Assembly (NCBI RefSeq): GCF_000003605.2
Contig: NW_003108087.1
Coordinates: 641,300-705,299 of the forward strand
Length of the DNA stretch: 64,000 nt
Origin: Saccoglossus kowalevskii
Taxonomy: Eukaryota > Hemichordata > Enteropneusta > Harrimaniidae
Direction of reading: 5' to 3'
The notes beneath the pieces were generated by a model that was not told the origin of the DNA, did no database searches, and worked only from the letters and a program-made list of their open reading frames with translations. This document shows positions 28,101 to 38,650 of the stretch, in pieces. How positions within the stretch are numbered: the stretch's first letter is position 1; each line of letters starts with the position of its first letter. Both the position numbers and the translations under genes were made by a program.

Positions 28101-31074
28101 CATTTCAAGCAAAGCGACGTATTTAAAAGACACACTCAGTTCAACGAGGGGGGTGTTCCTTTTAAGTCGCCCGGGTTGACACCGTAGATGTTTTGTAATT
28201 TTATTTTAGTATTGAAAATCAAGGCATAGTTATTTAACGATGAACATTTATCCAGTCCAGCTAAACTTTATTATGTGGCAAATACTTATAATACCTTTGT
28301 TATAATTATCACAGCTATTGAGTTGACTGTTTCAAACTCGTTTTGTTTTTAATTTATCAGAGTGGATCTTGTATCGATCGCAATATCGACAATTGCATTC
28401 ATTTGAGTTTTGAATAACTCTCCAAAACGATCATGTTTGTTGATTATGCTGGGGGTGTTGTCAACTGAGACGCTGCAATTGTGATTCGTTATGAAATGAA
28501 ATTATAACATTCGCTTGTGTAATTTTATTGCGATCTCGATTCTTTATAGAATAACCAACGGGTGCAAGGTTTCCAGGGTGTTCCGATGGTAGCATCAAGC
28601 CCGGTGCGGCACGAGGGTAACATGCAGGCGAATCCAGTGGAAGTTACCAGTTACCAACAACAACCACCCGCATGGCAAGCGCTTAGTGATTTCGCATTGA
28701 AAAGTGATATAGAACAACCGGCGTTTCAACAGTTGGTAAGTTTACGTCAATTTTATCAAGAAATCGCTGAATTATTTTGAATGACCAGTAAATCCACTGG
28801 CCACAAGTTATGCTACTTACTTGCCGGAGTAGTAATGTATTAGGCAAAGTATGTCCTTCCAAAATTAGAGACGCAAACTATCCCTATTATTATTGTTATT
28901 AAATCAACGCGTGTACGATGCGATAGCACCTTTTATGGCTTTGAGATTAAACACATTATATAAATTTCGAAATCATCAAATCGCACACAGATTTCTCAGA
29001 CACGTATAAAGCACGTAAGCCCATACAATTCTACTATGCTTGGATAAAAACATTTGACTGTCATTCTATCGGCGCCATATTCCAGTTCATCTCGTATAAG
29101 CCGCATTTTCAACGCAAAACCCTAAGACTGGTTTTGTCACACAATACCAAAACATTTCGAGCCAGGAGAAGAACTAATCCGAAATTGATAAAAATTACAC
29201 TCCGGTAAACTCTCAAGCTTCTTGCTCGTTTTTTCCAATCATCCCCCTTTGCAGACGATTATACGGTGTCACCCTAATTCAGTTATTACATAGAACGCAC
29301 AATAGATGTACTTAGATCTAGAATGCTTGGCGCTTGATGATATTTAACAAATTCCGGAATATCCCTTTCCTAGCATACATCGCGTTTTATATAGGCGCAA
29401 ATCCGTTTAAAATCATAGAGAAAACTTTAATTTCCAGCAACGTACTGATCGCCCCTTGGTTGGGAGAAATTATCTCTACTAAGCTCTTGCAAGCCGGCTC
29501 GGGGTATTAGTGAATACTATCTGCAGCAGATATAGCGGAGATTGCTAAAAACTTGGCGCGAATAGTGATTAAGCCTATTATATGTTTGCTAGACGTGATT
29601 GGAAGAAATAACAGCTTCTCGGAGACCTACAATTGGGGGGATGATTGGTTAAATATGTTTTAGAATGGAGTGAATGTCATCTGCTAGGAACTTCCTGTTG
29701 GTCGAAAACGCAAATAACCAGTTGAAATCCACGTGTTTCATTTATATAATAGTGTATCTAAAAATGAACAACCTAGATCTTATTTTGAAGTTTTAATCTT
29801 TTTTGGCGAATACAAATTCAGTCTTGTTGTGGCGTCTCGCTTATGTCTTATTTAGTTTTACTTCTACACACTACACACAGTGTGTTCCAGTGCCCTGAGG
29901 GGTTTGACGAATACACTGACCATGGTCATCTGAGTTTTCCGGCCGCTGTATTTATCATATACCACACTGATGATTGATTCCGAATCGTCACTCTAATAAT
30001 AATTTTGTATTGAACAATTTTAAATGTTGTATAATATATTTCGAGTAAGAATATTAATAATATGTCACTATTAATATTTTTCTCACTGGCGAGTCCATGA
30101 TATTATACAACCATTATTGTAATACAAGAGTAGAACTTATTGTATTCATGATTGTTTCGGACTTATTTTTATGTAAAAAAAAATTGTTTTGTTTTTTTAA
30201 TTCAAATCATCTGTCTACCAGAAAATGCGACGTTCCTTTCCCCTGGCAACTTGAAAACAAACTCCAATTCAAATAAATATAAAAACCCGCCATTTTGATG
30301 CTGTGGTTTTCCGGCAACATCTTTGGAAATTTCCAGTTAGAGCGTATTTCCCTGTGGTTTTCTTTTCCTTATTCCCAACATTCAGTGGTTTTCCTCTAGT
30401 TCCCAAACCACACTACTGACAGAGCGTGGCATGGAATACAAAATCCGCCAAGCATTATCGCAAGATAATGACCGGGATTCTAGCAATGAGGATAAAAACC
30501 CCAAGTGACTTGACACAAATTACAAGTTTGTATTTCCTCCCACGAACAGTGTTACTTGTTTATGATGTTATTTTTTTAATTTCGTTCCTCGTGTGCACAT
30601 TATTTACATTTGTCATGTGTATCACGTGAGTCCAATTAAAAAGTATGCAATATATCGAAACATCCCCCTGCCATCCTCGAACTTCAGTCAACTTAACACT
30701 GAGCAGACATGGTGTATATGCGTAGGATGGGAGACCGATTTTCTGTGGGAACCTGTCTGTTGGAAAATGTGACTCTCTGTAGAGTTAAAGGTTATTCTAT
30801 ATACGGACGCAAGTAGGCGTGCATCGATTTTTTACGAGAACTAATCGTTCATGACGAAGCCGCTGCAATAACGCGGCTCTGGGGCTGTAATATTGGATTG
30901 TTATCTTGACTAAAATCTATTAACATTTTATTTTGGTATTTGCAGGTGAATTTCTCTGAACAAAATCCACAAGGACCAAATCATGAGAATACTCTTACAC
31001 CCCCACCCGAGGACTCCTTGTCTAGCATGGAGGGGAACCCCCCTCCACAAACTGTTTCTGCGGGGAGCGATTGA
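22100..31074 (+). CDS. isl: Islet-family LIM-homeodomain transcription factor, complete six-exon gene
   Basis: Spliced gene: exons 22100-22124, 22361-22550, 23134-23390, 24664-24959, 28550-28735 and 30946-31074 join to 1083 nt, that is 360 residues plus TGA. All introns are GT/AG, with phases 1, 2, 1, 0, 0. Seen in the product: LIM1 at residues 16-69, LIM2 at 78-131, a seven-Asn run at 145-151, a homeodomain at about 183-242 with helix-3 core [12 protein letters not shown], an ISL1-type LHX3-binding segment at about 263-292, and the Islet signature LSDFALKSD...[12 protein letters not shown]. Known of the family: nuclear DNA-binding factors that pair through LIM domains with LDB1/CLIM and with LHX3/4, and specify motor neurons and other neural, cardiac and endodermal lineages. 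The LIM domains, homeodomain and exon layout closely match vertebrate ISL1. Two ATGs stand in tandem at 22100 and 22103; either could start. No neighbouring gene was recognised. Confidence 0.97.
22125..22360 (+). other. isl: Islet intron 1 (236 bp)
   Basis: Short intron between the N-terminal exon and LIM1, GT at 22125 and AG at 22359-22360. If the exon at 8430 is used, exon 1 and this intron would lie inside one 13.8-kb intron. Confidence 0.85.
22361..22550 (+). CDS. isl: Islet coding exon 2: LIM1 domain
   Basis: Acceptor TTTATTTCACAG ends at 22360; donor GTAAGT starts at 22551. The exon covers residues 9-72. LIM1 ligands visible are C16, C19, H38, C41 (first finger) and C44, C47, C66, C69 (second finger). 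The last ligand is Cys where vertebrate ISL1 and fly Tailup have Asp (KRDY); Cys is a normal LIM ligand at this place. This LIM domain contacts LDB1/CLIM co-factors in the family. Confidence 0.97.
22551..23133 (+). other. isl: Islet intron 2 (583 bp)
   Basis: Separates the two LIM domains; phase 2. No repeat or RNA gene recognised in it. Confidence 0.9.
23134..23390 (+). CDS. isl: Islet coding exon 3: LIM2 domain and Asn-rich linker
   Basis: Acceptor CCATATGCAG ends at 23133; donor GTAAGT starts at 23391. Phase joins CG|G to give Arg72. LIM2 ligands C78, C81, H100, C103, C106, C109, C128 and D131 are all present. The segment [11 protein letters not shown] and [12 protein letters not shown] are near identical to vertebrate ISL1. 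After LIM2 comes a linker with seven consecutive Asn encoded by AAT/AAC triplets, a likely length-variable site. Confidence 0.97.
23391..24663 (+). other. isl: Islet intron 3 (1273 bp)
   Basis: Separates LIM2 from the homeodomain exon; phase 1. AT-rich with short T tracts; I see no repeat element or ORF of note. Confidence 0.9.
24664..24959 (+). CDS. isl: Islet coding exon 4: homeodomain
   Basis: The acceptor is AAG ending at 24663 after a long pyrimidine tract (about 24627-24660); this is the only AG that gives the phase needed by exon 3 (A|GC, Ser158). Donor GTAAGC starts at 24960. The exon encodes the linker LRPHVHKQ typical of Islet and the 60-residue homeodomain (about 183-242), with [12 protein letters not shown] in the recognition helix. 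Cys at homeodomain position 55 (NKRC) is an Islet hallmark. The open frame runs on to 25091 into the intron, which is not coding. Confidence 0.96.
24960..28549 (+). other. isl: Islet intron 4 (3590 bp)
   Basis: Longest intron; phase 0. It contains a G10 tract at 26037-26046 and an alternating purine/pyrimidine stretch of CA/TA repeats at about 27374-27411 that could vary in length or form Z-DNA. No coding segment recognised. In this gene family introns often carry enhancers, but nothing here proves one. Confidence 0.85.
28550..28735 (+). CDS. isl: Islet coding exon 5: LHX3-binding segment
   Basis: Acceptor TCTTTATAG ends at 28549; donor GTAAGT starts at 28736. Phase 0 at both ends, 62 codons (residues 257-318). 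It contains a stretch like [13 protein letters not shown]...[11 protein letters not shown], matching the ISL1 region that mimics LDB1 and binds the LHX3 LIM domains (established for vertebrate ISL1). It then has the Islet-specific [18 protein letters not shown]. Retention of this segment suggests the ISL-LHX3/4-LDB complex is conserved here. Confidence 0.95.
28736..30945 (+). other. isl: Islet intron 5 (2210 bp)
   Basis: Phase 0 intron holding the foldback element at 30004-30130. No coding segment recognised. Several CTGTGGTTTTC-like words recur at 30300-30400, without a clear repeat unit. Confidence 0.85.
30004..30130. repeat. Imperfect foldback in Islet intron 5
   Basis: Perfect arms GTTGTATAATAT (30026-30037) and ATATTATACAAC (30100-30111). 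Weaker pairing extends outward (TTGTATT / AATACAA) and inward (AATATTAATA / TATTAATATT). May be an old MITE or a structured intronic RNA. Confidence 0.55.
30946..31074 (+). CDS. isl: Islet coding exon 6: C-terminus and stop
   Basis: Acceptor TTTGGTATTTGCAG ends at 30945. The exon begins [12 protein letters not shown], continuing the Islet motif QQLVNFSE from exon 5, and ends ...SAGSD with TGA at 31072-31074 (residues 319-360). The tail is rich in Pro, Ser and Asn ([18 protein letters not shown]), comparable in length to the vertebrate tail but not alignable in detail. Confidence 0.92.
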   Translation: MNFSEQNPQGPNHENTLTPPPEDSLSSMEGNPPPQTVSAGSD

Positions 31075-31330
31075 CAACCACCTTGCTCTGTGGGATTAAG
31101 TGTGCCATGCTACCACTCTCCGCGTCTCGTGAAAGGAATTAGCTGAAATGCAATGCATTCACCATACCGTACTTCAATGCCGGACTTGGGAAATTCGCCG
31201 CCCGTCTGCTCGTCGCCAATGGACCATAACTCGCCAGAACTGCCAGGACGTAAGCTGGGACTTTTCTCATTTTAACACAACATCTTTATAACACATTATT
31301 TTTCATTAAAAAAAAACTCCCACATGTTAA
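31075..31330 (+). other. isl: Islet 3' UTR with ATTAAA polyadenylation signal
   Basis: Follows the TGA. An ATTAAA hexamer lies at 31305-31310 in an AT-rich context; a later AATAAA is at 32460-32465. The first 200 bases are GC-richer than the flanks and hold an in-frame Pro/Ser-rich segment (see findings). The end of the transcript is uncertain. Confidence 0.4.
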
Positions 31331-34300
31331 CGTTGGTGATAAGCGACAATAAGGACGATGACGCGAAAGCAGGTCGGGTCTGACGGTTTTAGAAGCAACT
31401 GAGCCTTTTATACCCCTTCAATGACAAAGGGTTCTCTGAGGAACGCATTTTATTGCTACCATCTATCGCAAGAAATCACGATCCGGAATCACATGGATAG
31501 AACGCATTTAACCCTGGGTGCGACTATAAACCCAGCTTGGTGGTGTCAATTAGACATCTGGGGTTGGGAAGATTCCATTTAATAGTATGTACTGTAGAGT
31601 TAGTGGTTATATCCAACGAGTATACTGGCAACTGGAGGCCAGACAAAAATCGACTTCTGAAACTGTCCTGCCAGTTTCCAAAACCCAATGGCTCATCCAT
31701 TCTACATCGTGGTGGTTCGGGGAGGCAATCCATCACTGTATTTACTCTCTGTGTTTGGGCTGTCTTTGCATGCCTGTATGACCGACAACGTCCCAAACAA
31801 CCTCAGACGAACAAAGTATATATAAAATGTCGGAATACTAACAAGCTATGGTGTAACTGAAAACCCGTAGTGATATTAGTAGACCATAGACTAGGAGGCC
31901 TCGAGGCGCAGGCAGCCACATTGGTAGGTGGACAACCGTTTATGTGACTGAAAAGGAAAGTGGGAAAATAATTTAGTAGCGATATATCCAGTGTTTGCGT
32001 TCATCCAAATGCAATATTTAGAATGAAAATAGGAAGACAAACAAAACTTGATGCAAACTGCTGGTATATCAATATTGGTGTTCTGCCCTTTACCTGGAAT
32101 GGACTGCCCTGAGGACTCGGTTTTATCGAATTTTCTCAGCGTTTTGCAACTATATTGTCCCTATTCTTTGAAATTTGGAATCGCACAACCAACTAGTTAC
32201 TGTTACATTTTATATTATTTATAATATGGACACGTCACAGAGAGACGCTTATTGTGGCAGTGCTGTTATATTTTATTCAAAAAACCACTGCACCGGACGT
32301 AAGACATGTTTAGATGATGAAAGTTACGTTTTTTTATATAAAACTATTAACTCACTTTGGGTGGGGTGAGAAACATTGAGGCAGATGATACAAGAATGTA
32401 ACAACTCTTTTTGTAATGAAGATAATAATTATCAGGAGCAATCTTCTCCAACCTTTAAAAATAAATACAAATATATTGTGAAACCGGAATACGACGAAGT
32501 GTGGTCTTATTTTTTTGTCTCAACATGGTTACTTGTTTTGCTTGTTTTGGGTAGTCGTTCGTTCATTAAAGACGACTGTCCAAAGTCTTTTCATAGCGTC
32601 ACTATGTAATTAAGCCTACCAGTACAAGAATAATTGCATCGATTGCTCATCGCTTTCATGCCATTCCAGCTCTTTTTCAACTCTGTTACCCACATTGTTT
32701 TAACATTTATCGTTAATTGGCCGTTGTTTAACAATTTTAGAATCGTCGATAAAACAAACTTCATCACGGCGTTTGTGTTCGAGTACCATATGCCATTGCT
32801 AAAGTAGTTTTACTTACTGATTCCCCGCATTTTTATTCATATAATTGAAATTAATTGACCCAATTTATATGAATTTTTCTTTTAGTTACGTTTTCTTTAC
32901 AAACGCTAGTTTTGCCAGATACATGTACCATTTTCTCCTTGCCGCCAAGGTTTGACAATTGCAGGCTGACCTATAATCAGTTGCAGTTGGGCGTCTAACT
33001 GTCTTCCCGTCTGGCCCATTTCAAAGACGGCTGAAATTAGTCGGGAAACGTCAGTTTCTGAAAGCTCCTGAATACTCATTTTTAAGTTGTGCATTTTTTT
33101 TTCTTTCCGACGCCTGATTCGACTTTGTCGAATTGCTTGTCGGAGTCACACTATTCAGCACGAATTGTATAGGTAATTAACTGCACCCGCTCCGCCCTTA
33201 TTTTCTTGCCAAATCCCTCCAACTTGTTTAATGTTTAGTCCGATGTCTCGTTGAAAGGCATCGAGACCTTCGCGTCGATAGCGTGAGACTTAATTAGATT
33301 GTTAATGAGCGGTAATATATACAATTGGACAATAGCTGCTAATTGGCGAGCGTGTCGTCACTGACCAAACAAAACTACCGCCCACACATCTAACCATACG
33401 GTCAAGAGCGACTATCTGGTCGGCTATTATCGTCTCTTAGCTCAATAGAATAGGTAAAATACGAGGGACACTTTTCCCCTGAGAAGAATGCCGTCCTATT
33501 ATTATCCCGTAATTATAAAAGTTGCACCCAAGACTGGGGCCGTAAACAGTCCTGTCGCTGGGAATGGTCACTGGGGCATGCCACGTAGTTAGTATTCTGT
33601 TTGGGTGTTGAATTTCCCCAGTTGTGTTGGTGGTCTCTGTGACTGACATTTAGCTTATACTGGTCTATGTGACATATTCTCGACGAGATTCCCTACAAGT
33701 CACAGCACACCAACGTCTCACTATGATTGTGGCCAAATATCGAGTGTGCCTGTCTGTTGGAAAATTTAGTGTTCGGCGTATTGCTCGGCAATATATGAGA
33801 TAGATTGGTCACTCCAGGCGGCCACTCCCCGCAAATTTACACCTCAAATGAAGCTCTCTGTGCGGCATGTTATACTAGTCTTCCAAAAACTTTAACCTGC
33901 TGTGCGTATTGTAAAACACCTTTGTCTCGACGAGTGGAAAACTCTGTACGTGAATAAGGAAAGGGTCTCTTTGATCGCTTCTACTTCTGATTGATCTTAT
34001 TATACCCCCAAAGATTGATTCACATATCTCTATTCATGCCGTGTTTGTCGGCTTTTTACCCTTTCAAAAGATTCTACCTGAACAGTGTTGCAAACCCCCT
34101 TATCACCAAACCGAGGCAGTCAGTCAGAAAAACGGCGTTTTTTGTATGTGCATAGTTCGATCGTTTGACAGGGACCGGTAGGAGAAAGCATTGGGTAATC
34201 CAATACGGGTTTTATCTCCACTGCTGTACATGTTGTTCATTGTAGTGTTAGAACCGCCGCGATTCATTCCCCAAATGATACTGTACCCCCAGAATGTCTG

Positions 34301-35905
34301 AAGTTGGTGTCTGCCAGTGCTTTGTTTCGTTTAGCTTTCACAATTCTCCAATCTCAGGACTAAAATAAACAGATAACAAAAACGAGAATTTCGCATTATT
34401 TATCACCAACGTTGTATTAAGTAAAACTAAAAGTGTCCATTTTTATTTATACCGTACACCATTACCCTTAATTTCCTTTTCCATTACCAAATATGGGGGG
34501 AGGAGCCAAGCATAATCAAATTAGAACTCCGGCAAAATATTGCTTCTCCCATAAGCATGTTTTACTCAACATCTGAACCCAGTTATAGTAGCTTTTATGA
34601 CAACTTCCATTGTGTCCATCGAAACCATGGAAACGAGACGTAAAAGCCCACTAGTAGATAATTCATTTTTGCTCATTTTTCTATATGTCAGAATTTGTCA
34701 TGAATGTGTTTCAACTTAACATGGTTCAAAGTGATAACAGAAAACATGGAACGCAAACAAAATGTAATCGACAATAGATGACGGGGGACAATCACCAAAG
34801 GGCCAATATGCTTTTATATTAATTTTCATAAGTGTCTAAATTACGCCAACAGTACGTGCTGACAGAGCCTCATTCACAAAGCCAGAGTTATTGTGTGTTA
34901 TAATTCGGTAAATGGTATCACCATAAAATAAAATGAAAAAGAAAATCTTTGCTGGCATGGTTGTATGTAATGAAAGAAGGTCAATTTTAATTTGACCGCG
35001 AGTTTCTGTTTTCCGCCTTTCTGCTGAATCAATATCCAAATTTGTTTGTATTTAACTTTCACAGACACGCGCTGAATTGATATTCCATCGTTTAGCTCAA
35101 TATCTAGCGTTATATTTCAAGTAAGAATTTCAATGTTATGTTTCATTATCGGATTAGTGTCAAACGAATATATTTTTTTCTGTGATAATAGTAATCTAAG
35201 CAATTCGAGTCACTGCATAGTTTCAGTTATCCCTATCTTACTTTTGACTGATTAGTGCGTCAGAAAAACACACTTCTGGAATCTATGTTAGCAATTTATG
35301 CACATAGGTTGTTCTCGGCCTCTGAGACTGGGTATTTTTGGCAAGAGAACCAGACATGACGGAGCGCAGTAAACTCCCCTGTGACAATTGGAACGCACGC
35401 ACACGCTCTGAGAATGGCGCGGTGATAAAGGCAATTGTTCGGAGATCTGTGATTTGCCCCGACTTCAAGTTGCCCATGGCTAACTAACGATTCTTTCTAT
35501 TATGTTAGATTGAATTATATGTAATTTTAACTCAAAAGAGAACCAATATTAAACTTTCCAGCTACTTGACTGTTTTTTTTTTTTTTGCCATTCACTGATC
35601 GATATCGTCAAGTAAATTGTTGCTTAGTGATGGATTGATGATATGATGCGGCATTATATCAACACGATTTAGTTATAACCGAAATTCACGTATTGTGAAC
35701 TCAAAGTAGCATTTTGAGCAAACATACCTGTTTCCATGCAGTTTATGTTTTTGTATTTATTTTTTATAAATGTAATGAAATTGTCCTACTTTCTGTGAGC
35801 AACGTTTGCAGAACCAAATAACAAAACAGAAACTGAAAGATTAATAACGGTATACGTTCGACAATATAGATTTGTGTTGTGCTCGTCTCATTCAGTCTAT
35901 GAGTT

Positions 35906-35923
35906 GCTAGTCACGTGACTAAA
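35906..35923. promoter_or_regulatory. Palindromic E-box motif, copy a
   Basis: GCTAGTCACGTGACTAAA; an identical 18-base word recurs at 38633-38650. The core GTCACGTGAC is the ideal site for USF/MITF/TFE bHLH factors. Confidence 0.45.
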
Positions 35924-38632
35924 TGTCAAAGTTTAGTGGGAAATAGAGAAATTTGTTTCATTTCCCGCGTAAAATATATTTTGGGTTATGTTTTTTTAAA
36001 GGAATAATCGTTATAGACGTTATCGTGGATATCAGTGTTCGAAAGAAGTTAATTATACGAGAATTGTAGAAAGAAATGAACATTTTCTATTGAGAACTCT
36101 ATTTGACTGATTACTGTTGCCATAGAAATGTTACGCATTCGTTATTGAACAGATCGGTAACGAGAAATTGATTCCATTCACAAATTTACTAAAGGACACT
36201 CATCTTGTCCGCACATTTATTTCTTCAACTTTGATTGAAACTTTCAACATCTTTTATAATGCCGTGGGTATGTGTAATAATTTCCCCCTAATACACTATT
36301 AATTTAATTTACTCGGCACATGTTTTACCAATAGATATTCCTCTACTGTATTTAAAATGTTTAGTGTGTATGAAAAATCGCCGTCACTTGATATCATGAC
36401 TGCTATAGTAGTCCGTGGTAGCTGGGGTAATCCTGTTTAGTTTCCGTGGGAGTAACACACATTTTCTTGTCAACTGGTTAGTGATATACGAGCTCGGAGA
36501 CATTGAATCACTGCTATGCACAGCGTGATGCTCTGATCACCGGTATTCTGCAATTCGTTTCGCTGTGGTTGTAAATGCGAACCAAGCTGTCGCGGCATAC
36601 GCGCTGTTGTTGGCTAATCATTGACCGGTTACGTAACTACTGGATATAGCCAAGGGTCGAGAACTCTGTGGTGAGTTTGTGGACCCGTATCGACAAACCA
36701 ATTTCATTCTCTCAGTTACGCTTAATGAACAAATATTGAAATCGCGTGTTTTTGTTATTCGTGGATTTGTATATAATTTCAGTGGGTACATGCTGTTTGT
36801 GGTTGCCGCAGTAGACACCTCAATGTGACATGAAAAGGCTAACCAAGCTTCCGACTGGCCGGAGTCTCGCTGTTAGCACCTTTTTTTCTTAGATCCTTTA
36901 TCAACTAATTATTCACAGCCACCAATGTTACTTCATTCATGAAAACGCAATCTTTTGTTTAGTAGAATTCTCGTATTCATGGATTTTTTCGTGCCTCTTT
37001 AACCCCCCTTCTTTATATCCACCGCCCCTTTGTCCACACGTGGTTTCCGTTGGTTGGACTACCCCTCTCACCTGGTCTATAGTAAGCGGTCTCTCCCACC
37101 AAAGCCTCCTTGTCTCCTAGCCTATCATAATCTTTGTATTTGCCCACTCAGCCGAACAACATTCTTCGCCCACAGCTCGTTTGTTCGCTTAATGAAGGCA
37201 TAAACACCCCAAATTGGCGACGGTCGGTTATCCACGTCGGAATACAGTTTGAGGAGTGTCGCCACTGGGTGGAATCTGTGAGTTTTAGACGAAAACTACG
37301 ATCAAATCATTCATGTTGCCCGTTTAAGTTCACATTTGTGATCATTTTGGTAATTCATTAATGTCTTAGTAACGCCATAAAACAGAGTTTGCCAGTTTGA
37401 GCCAGTATTTGATTGAATAGGTTCAGGGGATTGCAACGAGACGTTTTAGCTCATTGGTTTGAATCGCATTGTTTGTATTCTCCGATTCACCTCCGAGTCA
37501 CAGTCGTCATTTTCAACGCGTCCGTTTTTCAGCTTTCAACACAACGCTGTCACGTGATACATGGCGGTTGAAAACACGAACGGAGATGTTCCATGTTTTG
37601 TTCTACACATGTTCTAAATGACTGTTCTCAAATACAGAGGGTAGAACTTACTTAAATTGCTAACTGTGCGGAACAGAAAAATACTCACAACTTCACGCAC
37701 TAGAATTGCGCCGTATGGTTTCCCAGGCCTTGGTTTTAATTAAGTGTTTTAATGCCCGCTCTATAAAATGCGTACTGATTACGTCATTACACCAACATGC
37801 TGTTTCAGTAGTATTTCACAGTGTAGAAGAAATTCATCCGATCTTTTAGTGCGTAAGGGTAAGAGAGTCACATGGTCAGAAATCAAACTTCTATTTCCCA
37901 CATGTAAACACCAATCATCGTATAGTTATTAGTAGAATATCGTCGTTGTCCAAATTTATTATTGTCGAATGCGTTTATTTGATCTAACTAAATTAAATTT
38001 GAAAAAAATATAGATGTTTATTTTGCTGGCACTTATAATTTGGAATATTCAATAATTTTAACGCTGACAGGAGGTGCCACATTCACACTGCGTTTGAATT
38101 TAAAAGTTCGCTGACCTCGTAAAATACCAGTCGGTTAAATATTATATTCCAAATTTTCTTCTACCAGTGTCACTGATCTTGTCTTGTAATAGTCACGTCA
38201 TGCTATAATATTTTCACTAAACCAGTACATCATAACATGTTAATGTTCACTAAATTCACAAGGCGGGTCCTAGATCATTTTATAACAAATCCATGTCGAT
38301 ATAATAATGTTTCTATAGAAATATATTTTTTTTTTTGGAATATGGAATCAGGTTATATTTAGTTCGATTCCACCACGCCCGTCTCGCTGAAGTTCAAGAA
38401 ACTTCCGGCAAGGGATGGAAGACCGCTGGCGCCGGTGACTCGTTTGCATGGCGTTTCTAGTGAGTCAATTGTGAGAACTACGGGTAATCATCTAATATGA
38501 CGGAATCCGAAATCGAAGAAAGAGAAAAACACACCGAATACACATGAATTCAATTCATACGTTATACTTTGCAAATAAAATGTCAACTTGATTTCAATAA
38601 TGTCAGAATCAACGTCTGCTCAGAGCGGACGT

Positions 38633-38650
38633 GCTAGTCACGTGACTAAA
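38633..38650. promoter_or_regulatory. Palindromic E-box motif, copy b
   Basis: Identical 18 bases to the site at 35906. No wider similarity between the two flanks is obvious, which argues against a simple duplication. Confidence 0.45.

Noticed and set aside
32906-33094. Minus-strand 62-codon ORF with soluble, helical-looking composition
   Set aside because: No similarity to a family I recognise; length is ordinary for chance at this base composition.
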